Shown: positions 53,261-63,945, counted from the stretch's first letter. The stretch is DNA of 64,000 bases from Oleispirillum sp963678075 (GCA_963678075.2 CAXXPK010000003.1:496001-560000), one strand, 5' to 3'. Numbers and translations: made by a program. The notes: generated by a model not told the origin, from the letters alone.

Positions 53261-53791
53261 TCAGAAAAGGGTGACGGCGCGGATTTCCTCCGCGCTCAGG
53301 CTGCCGGGGATGATCGCCATTGGCACGTGAACGCGCCTTAGGTCCTTGCCCATCAACGATGAAATCAGCGGACCGGGGTCGCCCTTGCCGGTGTCGGCGC
53401 CCAACACCAGGGCATGCACGGTTTCCTGCTCCAGGAACTTCAAAAGTTCCTCGCGGCGGTCGCCTTCGCGCAGGTGGATCGAAGGGGGGCTTGCCCGACA
53501 ATGCCAGGACATGGTCGGCGTGGCTGTGCAACAGGGCTTCCGCCTCCTTGCGGCGATCCTCGCGCATTACGTCGCCGACGAACATGAAGTGTTCGAACTC
53601 CACCGGTGGGATGACGTAGAGCAGGGCGACCTGTCCGTCCGAACGCTTCGCCCGCAGGCAGGCGTAGTCCAGCGCGGGTTTGAACTCCTCGGTCTCGTCG
53701 ATCACCACCAGAAAGACCCGCCCGGCGGGGGGGGGCGTGTCTTGTCGGCGGGGTCGATTTCGTATCCGGTCTCCGGTCCCAGGATCGGCAT
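53261..53791 (-). pseudogene. Universal stress protein, two homopolymer frameshifts
   Basis: UspA-fold nucleotide-binding stress protein. The natural start is probably ATG 53791 (MPILGPETGYEIDPAD), but a run of nine C (coding strand; G-run 53727-53735) is one base short for the continuation AGRVFLVVIDETEEFKPALDYA. A second shift lies in a six-C run near 53485, separating HVLALSGK from SIHLREGDRREELLKFLEQ. The C-terminal part has VLGADTGKGDPGPLISSLMGKDL and VPMAIIPG, the usual phosphate-binding end. Broken as read. Confidence 0.8.
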
Positions 53792-53937
53792 CTGCTGGCT
53801 CCGTTGGTTGCCCCCGCAGCATGCGCCAGAGTGGGGCGGGTTTTCAACGTTGGTCATTTAGCGGCGGATTGGCAAGCTCAGCGTAAAAGGCGATAGTGGG
53901 GATCTTAAGCCAAACAGTATCGGGAGTCCCCGCCGCC

Positions 53938-55095
53938 ATGAAGACCTTCAGCTATGTGAATCCGACGCGAATCCTTTTCGGCAAGGGGCAGATCGCCGCC
54001 ATCGGCAAACAGATCCCCGAGTCGGCGCGGGTTCTGGTGACCCATGGCGGCGGCAGCATCAAGGCCAATGGTGTCCACGATCAGGTGATGGCGGCCTTGA
54101 AGGGGCGGGCCGTCGCCGAATTCGGCGGCATCGAACGCAACCCCAGCTATGAAACGATGATGCGGGTGGCGGAAGCGGCGCGCGCCCATGCCGCGGATTT
54201 CATTCTGGCGGTGGGCGGCGGCTCGGTGATCGACGGCAGCAAGTTTCTGGCCGCCGCGCTGAAATACGATGGGGCGGAGCCGTGGGACCTAGTCACCGGC
54301 AAGGCCAGGATTAAGGGCGCGGTGTCGTTGGGCGTGGTGCTGACCCTGCCCGCCACCGGATCGGAAAGCAACTGCGGCGCGGTCATCACCCACAAGGGGC
54401 TGGGGGCCAAGCTGCCCTTCGGACATCCCTCGGTGTTTCCGGTGTTCGCGGTGCTCGACCCCGAGGCGACGCGTACCCTGCCCGCGCGTCAGGTCGCCAA
54501 CGGTGTCGCCGATGCCTTCGTCCATGTCGTCGAACAGTATCTGACGGTCTCCGCCCAGGGCATGGTGCAAGATGCCTATGCCGAGGCGTTGCTGCGGACC
54601 CTGGTCGCGGTGGGGCCGGTGACGCTGGCCGATCCTGACGACATGGAGGCCCGCGCCAATCTGATGTGGGCGGCCAACCAGGCGCTGAATGGGCTGATTT
54701 CGGTGGGGGTGCCGCAGGACTGGGCGACCCATATGATCGGTCACGAACTGACCGCGCTTTACGGTGTCGATCACGCCCGTTCTCTGACCATCGTGCTGCC
54801 CGCGATGCTGCGCGTCCGGCGGCAGGCGAAGCGCGCCAAGCTGCTGCAATACGCCGCCAACGTCTGGCATCTGTGCGATGGGGCCGAGGACGCGCGCATC
54901 GACGCGGCGATCGAAAGGACCGAGGCGTTCTTCCGGTCTCTCGGGCTGCCGGTGCGGTTGTCGGATGCCCGGTTGGGAGCCGAGGCGGTGACGGCGGTGT
55001 GCGCCAATCTGGTGGCGCATGGCATGACGGCGCTGGGCGAGGACCAAACGGTGACGCCGGATGTGGCGAAGCAGGTTCTGACCGCCGCGTTGTGA
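53938..55095 (+). CDS. Iron-containing alcohol dehydrogenase (YqhD-like)
   Basis: 385 residues from ATG 53938. NADP-dependent aldehyde reductase fold. The N-terminal Rossmann-like part has GGGSIKANGVHDQV and AVGGGSVIDGSKFLAAA; LTLPATGSESNCGAVI follows. Metal ligands are Asp and His in GVADAFVHVVEQYL and two His in HMIGHELTALYGVDHARSL. These proteins detoxify reactive aldehydes. Intact and single; followed closely by the CDF gene. Confidence 0.9.
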   Translation: MKTFSYVNPTRILFGKGQIAAIGKQIPESARVLVTHGGGSIKANGVHDQVMAALKGRAVAEFGGIERNPSYETMMRVAEAARAHAADFILAVGGGSVIDGSKFLAAALKYDGAEPWDLVTGKARIKGAVSLGVVLTLPATGSESNCGAVITHKGLGAKLPFGHPSVFPVFAVLDPEATRTLPARQVANGVADAFVHVVEQYLTVSAQGMVQDAYAEALLRTLVAVGPVTLADPDDMEARANLMWAANQALNGLISVGVPQDWATHMIGHELTALYGVDHARSLTIVLPAMLRVRRQAKRAKLLQYAANVWHLCDGAEDARIDAAIERTEAFFRSLGLPVRLSDARLGAEAVTAVCANLVAHGMTALGEDQTVTPDVAKQVLTAAL

Positions 55096-55111
55096 TGGAA
55101 AGGGCCGAACC

Positions 55112-55813
55112 ATGCACACCCATTCTCTGAAGCCCTGGCGGCACGATCACGTCTTCGAACAGGACACGAAACTGGTGTCGGAACGCCGGTTGAGCGCGGT
55201 GGTCGCGGTCACCGCGACGGTGATGGCGGCGGAAATCGCGGCGGGTCTGGCCTTTGGCTCGATGGCGCTGCTGGCCGACGGCTTGCATATGGCGACCCAT
55301 GCACTGGCCCTGGGGCTGGCGGTCAATCTGGCCAGCGCGCTGATTCTGGGACATGACCACGATCACGACCATGATCACGGCGTCGATCACAATCATCGCG
55401 CCGCCCATTTCCATGTGTTGGCCGATGCGGTGGCCTCGCTGTTGGCGATCGCCGCGCTGGGCTTCGCCTGGGGATTCGGCGCCGATTGGTTGGACCCCTT
55501 GGTCGGCGTCGCCGGGGCGGCCCTGATCGCCCGTTGGGGGGTCGGGCTGATGCGGGAGTCCGCCGCCATTCTTTTGGACGCGCAGGCGCCGGAGCAGGTC
55601 TTGCAGGCCATTGCCGCCGCCATCGAGTGCGACGACGACGCGCGGATATCGGATCTGCATGTGTGGACGATCGGGGTCGGGCGCTACGCGGCGCAGATTT
55701 CGGTGGTCGCGGCGGCGCTCTTGTCCCCCGCCGACTACAAGGCGCGTCTGAATGGCGTGGCGGGGATCGTCCATCTGGCGGTGGAGGTCAATCGTTGCCC
55801 CGGTCCGCATTGA
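55112..55813 (+). CDS. dmeF: DmeF-type cation diffusion facilitator with internal deletion
   Basis: Co/Ni/Zn efflux carrier, here 233 residues against roughly 300-320 for relatives. N-terminal RRLSAVVAVTATVMAAEIAAG, then the metal site helix MALLADGLHMATHA. The next helices should follow, but the sequence jumps to LGLAVNLASALILG, deleting the TM3/TM4 region in frame. A His-rich loop DHDHDHDHGVDHNH and TM5 FHVLADAVASLLAI follow, then the cytoplasmic domain with DLHVWTIG. Two of six helices are missing, so transport is unlikely although the frame is open. Confidence 0.85.
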   Translation: MHTHSLKPWRHDHVFEQDTKLVSERRLSAVVAVTATVMAAEIAAGLAFGSMALLADGLHMATHALALGLAVNLASALILGHDHDHDHDHGVDHNHRAAHFHVLADAVASLLAIAALGFAWGFGADWLDPLVGVAGAALIARWGVGLMRESAAILLDAQAPEQVLQAIAAAIECDDDARISDLHVWTIGVGRYAAQISVVAAALLSPADYKARLNGVAGIVHLAVEVNRCPGPH

Positions 55814-55820
55814 GGACGCC

Positions 55821-56545
55821 ATGCTGATCGCCCACATCAGCGACCCGCATCTGACCGCCGACGGTGCGCCGGTGTATGGTTTGGTCGATGCCGACACGGC
55901 GTTGGCGCGGGTGGTCGATGCGGTCAACGCGCTGTCTCCGTGTCCCGACGTGGCCTTGGTTACCGGCGATCTGACCCATGATCGCGACGTGGGCGCGGCG
56001 CGGCGGGCGGCGGCGGCGCTGGCGGTCTTGCGCATGCCGGTGTTCGTGGCGATGGGCAATCATGACGACCGCGCCGCGATTCGCGCCGCCTTTGGCCCCT
56101 ATCCCGGCGATTCCAGCGCGGCCTGGATGGCCTATGCGGTCGATGCCTTTCCGTTGCGCCTGTTGGCCCTGGATGCCGCCACCGACGCCCCCTTCCGCGC
56201 CTTGCTGCCGCCGGCCGAATTGGACTGGTTGGCGGCGCGCTTGGCCGAGGCCCCGGCGCGACCGACCCTGGTGTTCCTGCACCATCCGTCGTTCGACACC
56301 GGCATCGACTGGCTGGATTCCATGGGAATCGCCGCCGGACGCCGCAAAATGGGCGAATTTGCTGCACGGCCACGGCGGTGTCGCGGGCATTCTGTGCGGC
56401 CACCTGCATCGCCCGATGCGCGGCACCCCCCGGGTATGTCCTGCATCGGTGGGATGCGGCGATGGGGACCCTGGGCTCCGAACTGCGGTTTCTGGATGGG
56501 CATGCCGAGGACTGGTTGCCCGCCCGCCCCGATCCCGCGCCTTAA
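55821..56545 (+). pseudogene. CpdA-like metallophosphoesterase, two frameshifts
   Basis: Class III cyclic-nucleotide phosphodiesterase family. Starts MLIAHISDPHLTADG with the first metal motif (D-x-H); then TGDLTHDRD, the conserved GNHDD and VFLHHPSFDTG. The frame changes near 56345 (after GIAAGRRK) to give LLHGHGGVAGILCGHLHRP, carrying the GHxH metal motif. It changes again at an over-long C run near 56430, where RGTP should lead to YVLHRWDA and the C-terminal SELRFLDGHAEDW. Natural end at 56545. Substrate, cAMP or other, not settled. Confidence 0.82.
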
Positions 56546-56716
56546 GACCATTTTCCGCAAAAACGGCGTGATCCGTGGGCGGCCTCTTGTCGTTGGCGGA
56601 TTTTCAGGCCACATTCCGCGAAGGGAAAGGGGAGTCGTTTCCGGTCGAGGCGGCTTCCTCGCGCTCGGGTCGGGCGTGAAATGGATCACGAGATCGAATA
56701 GGGAGACCACCAACAG

Positions 56717-57682
56717 ATGCGTATTGCCACTTGCGCCGCGTTTACGGCAGCCTTGACGTGCAACCTTGCCGTTGTCCCCGCGCGGGCGGCGGAGCGTGTG
56801 GTCCACGTCTACAATTGGACGGATTACATCGCCGACGATACCTTGGAAACCTTCACCAAGGAAACCGGCATCAAGGTCGTCTACGACGTCTATGACAGCA
56901 ACGAGGTCCTGGAAGCCAAGCTCTTGGCCGGGAAGTCTGGCTACGACGTGGTATTTCCGACGGCGCGCCCGTTCGCGATGCGGCAGATCAAGTCCGGTCT
57001 GTACCAGAGGCTGGATAAGGCGAAACTGCCCAACCTTAAGAACATGGACCCGCAGTTGATGGCCGCCATGGCCTCGATCGATCCCACCAACGCCCATGGT
57101 GTACCCTATATGTGGGGCACCACCGGCATCGGTATCAATGTCGATAAGGTGAAGGCGGTTTTGGGCCCGGATGCCGACGTGACCTCGCTGGCGATGATGC
57201 CGCCGCCGTCTTCAAGAAGATTCGTCCCTACATCAAGTATTTCCAGGGTTCGCAGTACGTGAACGACCTGGCCAACGGGGATGTTTGCGTTTCCCAGGGC
57301 TATTCGGGCGACCTTTTGCAGGCCAAGGCCCGCGCCAAGGAAGCGGTCAACGGCGTCAATATAGTACATCATCCCGAAGGAAGGCGCGGTGCTGTGGACC
57401 GACGTCATGCTGATTCCGAAGGATGCGCCGAATCCGAAGGAAGCGTTGGAATACATCAACTTCATCATGAAGCCCGAGGTGGTGGCGAAGATTTCCAATT
57501 TCGTGTCCTACGCCAACGCCAAGAAGGCCGCGAATGATCTGGTGGACGAGGAAATCCGCACCGATCCCGGCATCTATCCGTCGAAAGCGGTGATGGATAA
57601 GCTCTACATGCTGCCGGAAAACGACCAGGCACTGATCCGTTATCGGGTGCGTGCCTGGACCCGCGTCAAGACCGGACTGTAA
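56717..57682 (+). pseudogene. potF: Polyamine-binding protein PotF-like, deleted and frameshifted
   Basis: Periplasmic putrescine/spermidine-binding protein. Signal peptide (ATCAAFTAALTCNLAVVPARA) followed by VVHVYNWTDYIADDTLE. After GPDADVTSLA about 50 residues of the family sequence are missing and the frame changes to FKKIRPYIKYFQGSQYVNDL. A second shift near 57362 returns to the first frame for KEGAVLWTDVMLIPKDAPN and the C-terminal TDPGIYPSKAVMDKLY. First gene of a four-gene polyamine importer in which three members are damaged. Confidence 0.87.
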
Positions 57683-57701
57683 CCGGAACCGGGGGGCAAG
57701 G

Positions 57702-58863
57702 ATACCGGTAGCCCAGGGCGCGCGTGCGTCGCAGGATCTTGAATCCTGGCAAGACCCGAAGGCTCGTCCGATCGTTCAGATCGAGAACGTGACCAAGGCC
57801 TTCGGGTCCCACTACGCCGTGGACGACGTCAGTCTGGAGATCTTTCAGGGCGAGTTCGGGGGCTTCGGGCTGCGGCAAAACGACGTTGTTGCGGATGCTG
57901 GCCGGGCTGGAGACCCCAGACAACGGACGGATCATGATCGACGGGGCGGACATGACGCATGTTCCGCCCTATCGTCGTCCGGTCAACATGATGTTCCAGT
58001 CCTATGCCCTGTTCCCCCACATGACGGTGGAACAGAACATCGCCTTCGGTTTGAAGCAGGAAGGCGCGACCTCGGCCCAGATTCGCGAACGCGTCGCCGA
58101 GATGCTGCATCTGGTCCGTCTGGCTCCCTAAGCGAAGCGCCGACCGCATCAGTTGTCGGGGGGGCAGCGGTAGCGCGTCGCGCTGGTCCGGTCGCTGGCC
58201 AAGCATCCCCGCCTGTTGCTGTTGGACGAACCGCTGGGCGCCCTGGATAAAAAGCTGCGCGAACATACCCAGTTCGAACTGGTCAACATCCAAGAGCAGC
58301 TGGGGACCACCTTCATCATGGTCGCCCACGACCAGGAGGAGGCGATGACCATGTCCACCCGCATCGCGGTGATGGACGAAGGCCGCATCCTGCAGATCGG
58401 TGGTCCGGCGACCATCTACGAATATCCGGCGACCCGTTACGTCGCCGATTTCATCGGTTCGGTGAACCTATTCGACGGTCGCGTCACCGGCGAATCCGAC
58501 GGCGTTCTTTTCATTCATTGCGACGAGGTCGGTTCCACTATGGCGATCGCCCATGGCGAGCCGCTGCCCGCCGGAACCCCGATCTCGGTCGCCCTGCGTC
58601 CGGAAAAGATGACCGTCACCGACGTCAAGCCGGACAGCGAATTCAACGTTCTGCGCGGCGTGGTGTCGGAAATCGCCTATCTGGGCGACGTCTCGATCTA
58701 TTACGTGGCGCTGCCCAACAAGACCCTGGTCCACGTGCAGTTGACCAACCTGGCGCGCCACACCATCTCGCCGATGACCTGGGAACAAGAGGTCTGGCTG
58801 ACCTGGGAACAAGAGGTCTGGCTGACCTGGGAACCGGAAAATGGCGTGGTTCTGCAATCATGA
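57702..58863 (+). pseudogene. potG: Polyamine ABC transporter ATPase PotG-like: frameshift, ochre and amber codons
   Basis: The likely start codon at 57702 reads ATA (MPVAQGARAS if ATG), so initiation may be lost. After SLEIFQGEF a small deletion changes frame; the Walker A (GASGCGKTTLLRMLAG) lies in the new frame. A TAA at 58129-58131 interrupts VRLAP-[stop]-AKRRPHQLSGGQR and a TAG at 58171-58173 follows GQR, where relatives have Tyr and Gln. The Walker B LLLDEPLGALD, H-loop VAHDQEEAM and the TOBE domain continue intact to 58863. A 24-bp tandem repeat extends the C-terminus. Confidence 0.88.
58777..58833 (+). repeat. 24-bp tandem repeat in the 3' end of potG
   Basis: Two exact 24-base copies (58777-58800 and 58801-58824) plus nine bases of a third. 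They encode TWEQEVWL twice before TWEPENGVV; relatives have one such strand. In-frame slippage duplication. Confidence 0.92.
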
Positions 58864-59897
58864 TGGTGCCGTCGGTTCCGCCTCCCATGCCCTCGTCGCC
58901 CTCGGGCGGCCCCGCGTCGGTCGCGTTCATCGGCTACGTCTGGCGCTGGCTTTTGGGGTTTTCCGTCGTCACGCAGGTGCGTGGGTTGGCGATGGGTACG
59001 GTGTCGTGGGGGCGCGCCATGGTCACCGCGGTGCCGTTTCTGTGGCTGGTGCTGTTCTTCGGCCTGCCGTTTTTGGTGGTCCTGAAGATCAGCTTCTCGC
59101 GGGCGGTGATCGCGCAGCCGCCCTATACGCCGTTGCTGACCTGGGCCAAGGACGGCTTCATGGTGCTGCGCATCAATTTCCAGAATTACCTGCTGTTGGT
59201 GCAAGACAGCCTGTACTGGTCGGTGTACCTGAATTCCCTGCGCATCGCGGCGATCGCCACCGCGATTTGCCTGTTCCTCGGCTACCCCATGGCCTATGCC
59301 ATCGCCAAGGTGAAGGCCGAGAGGCGGGTGCCGTTGCTGATGCTGATCATCCTGCCGTTTTGGACTTCGTTCTTGATCCGCGTTTATGCCTGGATCGTCA
59401 TTCTGAAGAACAACGGCCTGTTGAACAATTTCCTGATCTGGCTGGGAGTGATCGACCAACCGCTGCCCCTGATGCACACCGATGTTTCGGTCCTGGTCGG
59501 AATGGTCTATTTCTACCTGCCGTTCATGGTTCTGCCGTTGTTCGCTACCCTGTCGCAGATGGATGAATCGCTGTTGGAGGCGGCGGCAGATCTGGGGCGC
59601 CGTCCGGGCAAGGTGTTTTTGACCATCACCCTGCCGCTTTCCATGTCGGGTGTGGTCGCCGGGTCGATGCTGGTGTTCATTCCCTCGGTGGGCGAGTTCG
59701 TCATCCCCGACCTTCTGGGCGGCCCCAACACCTTGATGATCGGCAAGGTGCTGTGGACCGAGTTCTTCTCCAACAAGGACTGGCCGGTGGCCTCGGCGGT
59801 GGCGGTGGCGACGCTGCTGCTGTTGGTGGTGCCGATCGTCCGCTTTCAGAAGGCGCAGGAAGCAAGCAACAAGCGGGCGGAGGACGTGGCGCAATGA
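58860..59897 (+). CDS. potH: Polyamine ABC transporter permease PotH-like
   Basis: 345 residues from ATG 58860, overlapping the potG stop (ATGA). Six-helix permease: FLWLVLFFGLPFLVVLKISF, NSLRIAAIATAICLFLGYP, LLMLIILPFWTSFLIRVYAW, VGMVYFYLPFMVLPLFATL, and the EAA loop LLEAAADLGRRPGKVFLTI. The only undamaged gene of the four, but of no use without the others. Confidence 0.93.
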   Translation: MMVPSVPPPMPSSPSGGPASVAFIGYVWRWLLGFSVVTQVRGLAMGTVSWGRAMVTAVPFLWLVLFFGLPFLVVLKISFSRAVIAQPPYTPLLTWAKDGFMVLRINFQNYLLLVQDSLYWSVYLNSLRIAAIATAICLFLGYPMAYAIAKVKAERRVPLLMLIILPFWTSFLIRVYAWIVILKNNGLLNNFLIWLGVIDQPLPLMHTDVSVLVGMVYFYLPFMVLPLFATLSQMDESLLEAAADLGRRPGKVFLTITLPLSMSGVVAGSMLVFIPSVGEFVIPDLLGGPNTLMIGKVLWTEFFSNKDWPVASAVAVATLLLLVVPIVRFQKAQEASNKRAEDVAQ

Positions 59898-60733
59898 GAG
59901 GATGGCGGTCTTTTGTCCTGTTCTCGGTGCTGGCGTTCGGCTACGCGTTTTTGTACGTGCCGATCTTTTCGCTGATCGTCTATTCCTTCAACGAATCGCG
60001 TCTGGTCACGGTGTGGGCCGGGTTCTCGACCAAGTGGTACGTGGCGCTTCTGGAAAACGATCAGGTCCTGGGCGCCGCCTGGCTGAGTCTGCAGATCGCG
60101 GTGATGAATGCGACCGGCGCGGTGGTACTGGGAACGTTGGCCTGTCTGGTGCTGGCGCGTTTCGGATGATTTCGCGGACGGACCGCCTTTACCACCCTGA
60201 TCACCGCCCCCTTGGTGATGCCGGAAGTGATCATCGGCCTGTCGCTGCTGCTGCTGTTCGTCAGTTTGCAGAATTTGGTCGGCTGGCCGGAAACCCGTGG
60301 CATGACCACCATCACCATCGCGCATTTAACCTTTTCCATGGCCTATGTGACGGTGGTCATCCAGTCGCGTCTGTCGCAGATGGACGTTTCGATCGAGGAC
60401 GAGGCGATCGCCCTGGTCGCGGCGTGCAAGGCCGACATGACGATGCGCTCGCTGATCGTCGCCGCCCACACCATCAAGGGCGAGGGCCTGTTCAACCTGA
60501 AAATCGCGGGACAATTGCCGAATTATACCAATCGCTTGCGTATGGGCGTGGCCAAGGGCGAGCCGATGTTGCGACGGGTGTTGAACAAGGGAGTGGCTTC
60601 GATCACCCCGCGCGAGGTGGGGGAGACCGTCAACCGCTACGTCTCGATCAATGTGCAGACTGGGGTGAACTACACCCTTTTGTTCCAGGTAATCGGAGGC
60701 TTCGCGGTGTTGGCGCCGCCCTTGTACTCGTAG
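59894..60733 (+). pseudogene. potI: PotI-like permease with opal codon, fused to a sensor domain fragment
   Basis: Overlaps potH by four bases. The first part is PotI (AFLYVPIFSLIVYSFNESR, WYVALLENDQVLGAAWLSL), then TGA at 60167-60169 in a continuous frame, then LITAPLVMPEVIIGLSLLLL and AYVTVVIQSRLSQMDVSIED. There the permease ends, before its EAA loop. The frame continues as the C-terminal half of a SBP_bac_3-type sensor domain: SLIVAAHTIKGEGLFNLKIA, GQLPNYTNRLRMGVAKGEP and VNRYVSINVQTGVNY. It stops at 60731-60733 beside the antisense peptidase remnant. A clean chimera. Confidence 0.82.
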
Positions 60734-60963
60734 CAGATCATGCCGGTGCCGCCGCCGACCGAGCCCTCCGGCACCGGGCCTGACGTGGCGCCGTCGATGG
60801 CGTTCCGCACATGCGTCTCGGACAGCGTGGTCGTCCCCACCGCGACCCCGGGCACGTCGGTGATCGCGTTCAGCGGGCCGGGCGTTCCCGGCAGCGGCAG
60901 CCCCAGGCCGCGAGCGCGCAACTGGCCGGAGGGGGAGCGGCTCAAAGGATCGGAAACCGGCAT
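60670..60963 (-). pseudogene. DmpA/P1 (S58) aminopeptidase remnant
   Basis: Starts MPVSDPLSRSPSGQLRARG from ATG 60963 and shows the family N-terminus LPGTPGPLNAITDVPGVAVG. It then jumps to THVRNAIDGATSGPVPEGSVG and GGTGMICYEYKGG, which includes the conserved region around the autocatalytic site. Roughly 150 residues between the two parts are missing. Recognisable sequence ends near 60715, where the antisense sensor fragment begins. Confidence 0.78.
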
Positions 60964-61130
60964 CGGCGTGTCCTCGCGGGATGGTGGGAATGGCGCGACT
61001 AGGATGGCGGAGGAGGAAATCCGGGTCAACATACGCCGCCCCCTTGAGCGTCTTTCACGATCGTTCCGGAGGCTCGGGGTGACGGTGGCCTTGGCAAGGG
61101 GGGCGGAGGACCGCCAATATCTTAGGGAAA

Positions 61131-61206
61131 TGGTGCCGGTTACAGGATTTGAACCCGTGACCCCCTGATTACAAATCAGGTGCTCTACCAGCTGAGCTAA
61201 ACCGGC
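61131..61206 (-). tRNA. tRNA-Thr (anticodon TGT)
   Basis: 76-nt cloverleaf on the minus strand: acceptor GCCGGTT/AACCGGC, anticodon stem CCTGA/TCAGG with loop TTTGTAA (anticodon TGT), T-loop GTTCAAATC, encoded CCA at 61131-61133. Second threonine tRNA in the window. Confidence 0.95.
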
Positions 61207-61284
61207 CCTTGCGACCGCTTGTATCGCGGCTTCCCGGTGTGACGCAAGGGGCTTTGCGGTCGGCGCGGCGGCCCCGGCGGCTGG

Positions 61285-61312
61285 AAAAAAGGAGTCGCGA
61301 GGGCTCCCTTTT
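61285..61312 (-). terminator. Terminator after rlmB
   Basis: On the minus strand, AAAGGGAG pairs with CTCCTTT (one G-U) around a nine-base loop and is followed by T residues. It lies just downstream of the rlmB stop. Confidence 0.6.
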
Positions 61313-61333
61313 CGGGGCGGGGCCGCGCGATTT

Positions 61334-62146
61334 CTAGGTCAGCAGGGCGTACAACGCCACGGCGGCGGCATTGGAAACGTTCAGGCTTTCCATGCCGGGA
61401 CGGATCGGCAGGCGCGCCGTGAAGTCGCAGGTTTCCAGGGTCAGGCGGCGCAGTCCCGCGCCCTCCGCCCCCAGAACCAGCACCAGGGCTTCCGGCAAGT
61501 CCTGCTCGGCCAGGGTCGAGGGCGCCTCGCCATCCAGGCCGACGCACCAGTACCCCTTGGACTTCAAGGTCCCCAGGGCGCGGACGAAGTTGGCGACGCG
61601 GATCAGCGGCACGGTCTCCAGGGCGCCGCTGGCGGCCTTGGCGATGGTTCCGCTTTCCTCGGGCGCGTGGCGTTCCGGCACGATCACCGCCAGGGCCCCG
61701 AAGGCGGCGGCCGAACGCAGGATGGCGCCGACGTTGTGGGGGTCGCTGACCTGATCCAGGGCAACGACGATGCGTCGTTCCGGCAGGGCCTCGCCATCGG
61801 CGGCGGCGTCTTCGATGTTCTCGACCGCGATCGCGGGCAGCAGCGCGCAGTGCAGGGCCGCGCCCTGGTGGACCGCGCCGGGCGGCAGCAGAGGGTCGAT
61901 GTCGCGGCGTTCGACGACGGTGGGGGCGATCGCGTGCGGTGTGTTGGCGACGGTGTCGGCCAGGGCCTCGGCGGCGTCCTGGGTCAGCAGCAGGCGCTTC
62001 GGGCGGCGGTCCGGGTTGGCCAGGGCAGCGGCCACCGCGTGTAGGCCGTAAAGCCAGACTTCTGTGGCGGCGGGGCGGCGATCGCGGCTGCTATCGGTTG
62101 CCGGGCCGCGGCTTGGCGCTTCGCGCCGGGACTTGAAACGGGTCAT
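61334..62146 (-). CDS. rlmB: 23S rRNA (guanosine-2'-O-)-methyltransferase RlmB-like (SpoU family)
   Basis: 270 residues from ATG 62146. A basic N-terminal extension precedes a substrate-binding domain (WLYGLHAVAAAL) and the SPOUT knotted catalytic domain: LDQVSDPHNVGAILRSAAAFG, LVLVLGAEGAGLRRLT and LPIRPGMESLNVSNAAAVALY, the three SpoU motifs. Methylates the ribose of a guanosine in 23S rRNA or acts on tRNA; RlmB is the likelier member. Upstream frame extension is rejected because the tRNA genes lie there. Intact. Confidence 0.92.
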   Translation of the reverse strand: MTRFKSRREAPSRGPATDSSRDRRPAATEVWLYGLHAVAAALANPDRRPKRLLLTQDAAEALADTVANTPHAIAPTVVERRDIDPLLPPGAVHQGAALHCALLPAIAVENIEDAAADGEALPERRIVVALDQVSDPHNVGAILRSAAAFGALAVIVPERHAPEESGTIAKAASGALETVPLIRVANFVRALGTLKSKGYWCVGLDGEAPSTLAEQDLPEALVLVLGAEGAGLRRLTLETCDFTARLPIRPGMESLNVSNAAAVALYALLT

Positions 62147-62376
62147 GCGTGGCCCCAGGTGTTGACATTGGCGCGGCGGTTCCGGCCGGGCGCGGATGTC
62201 GCGATGAAGGCCGCGACCCGCGACTCTTAGCACGAAGCCGGACCCCCGTGCGAGAAAACAGAAAGCCCCGACTTTGATGTTGACATGGGGTGGGAAATGC
62301 TCATATTTGCGCACTCCAACGCACTGGTCCCGCGGGGCCGGACGCGTCCTGGACGACCCGCCGAGCGGCAGGGTGC

Positions 62377-62462
62377 GGAGGGGTGGCCGAGCGGTTAATG
62401 GCAGCAGACTGTAAATCTGCCGACTTATGTCTACGCAGGTTCGAATCCTGCCCCCTCCACCA
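62377..62462 (+). tRNA. tRNA-Tyr (anticodon GTA)
   Basis: 86-nt class II tRNA with a long variable arm: acceptor GGAGGGG/CCCCTCC, anticodon loop CTGTAAA with GTA, T-loop GTTCGAATC and encoded CCA (62460-62462). Start of the conserved tRNA-Tyr, tRNA-Gly, tuf unit. The preceding 230 bases from rlmB hold no gene that I can support. Confidence 0.95.
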
Positions 62463-62544
62463 TCCTTGGCGCCACGACTGGGAAGCCGGGGCGTGTTTTT
62501 GTTCGTGGGGTGGCGTATAGCCCGAAGCCGGGCGGGGGAAGTGT

Positions 62545-62618
62545 GCGGGTGTAGCTCAATGGTAGAGCCCCAGCCTTCCAAGCTGGTTGTGAGGGTTCGA
62601 TTCCCTTCACCCGCTCCA
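62545..62618 (+). tRNA. tRNA-Gly (anticodon TCC)
   Basis: 74-nt cloverleaf: acceptor GCGGGTG/CACCCGC, anticodon stem CCAGC/GCTGG with CTTCCAA (anticodon TCC), discriminator T and encoded CCA. Reads GGA and GGG. Placed 82 bases after tRNA-Tyr and before tuf, as in many proteobacteria. Confidence 0.95.
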
Positions 62619-62754
62619 ATTTTTAGGCGCTTCGGGGGATTGTGTCGGTTACGCGGCGATTGTCTGGCGGACCGGCGGGCAGAGGTTCGGACAGGGTGGG
62701 CGGTTCCTTCCTGTCTCATTATCCAACAACACCGGAAACATTGGATTTCACGTC

Positions 62755-63945
<1,191 letters not shown>

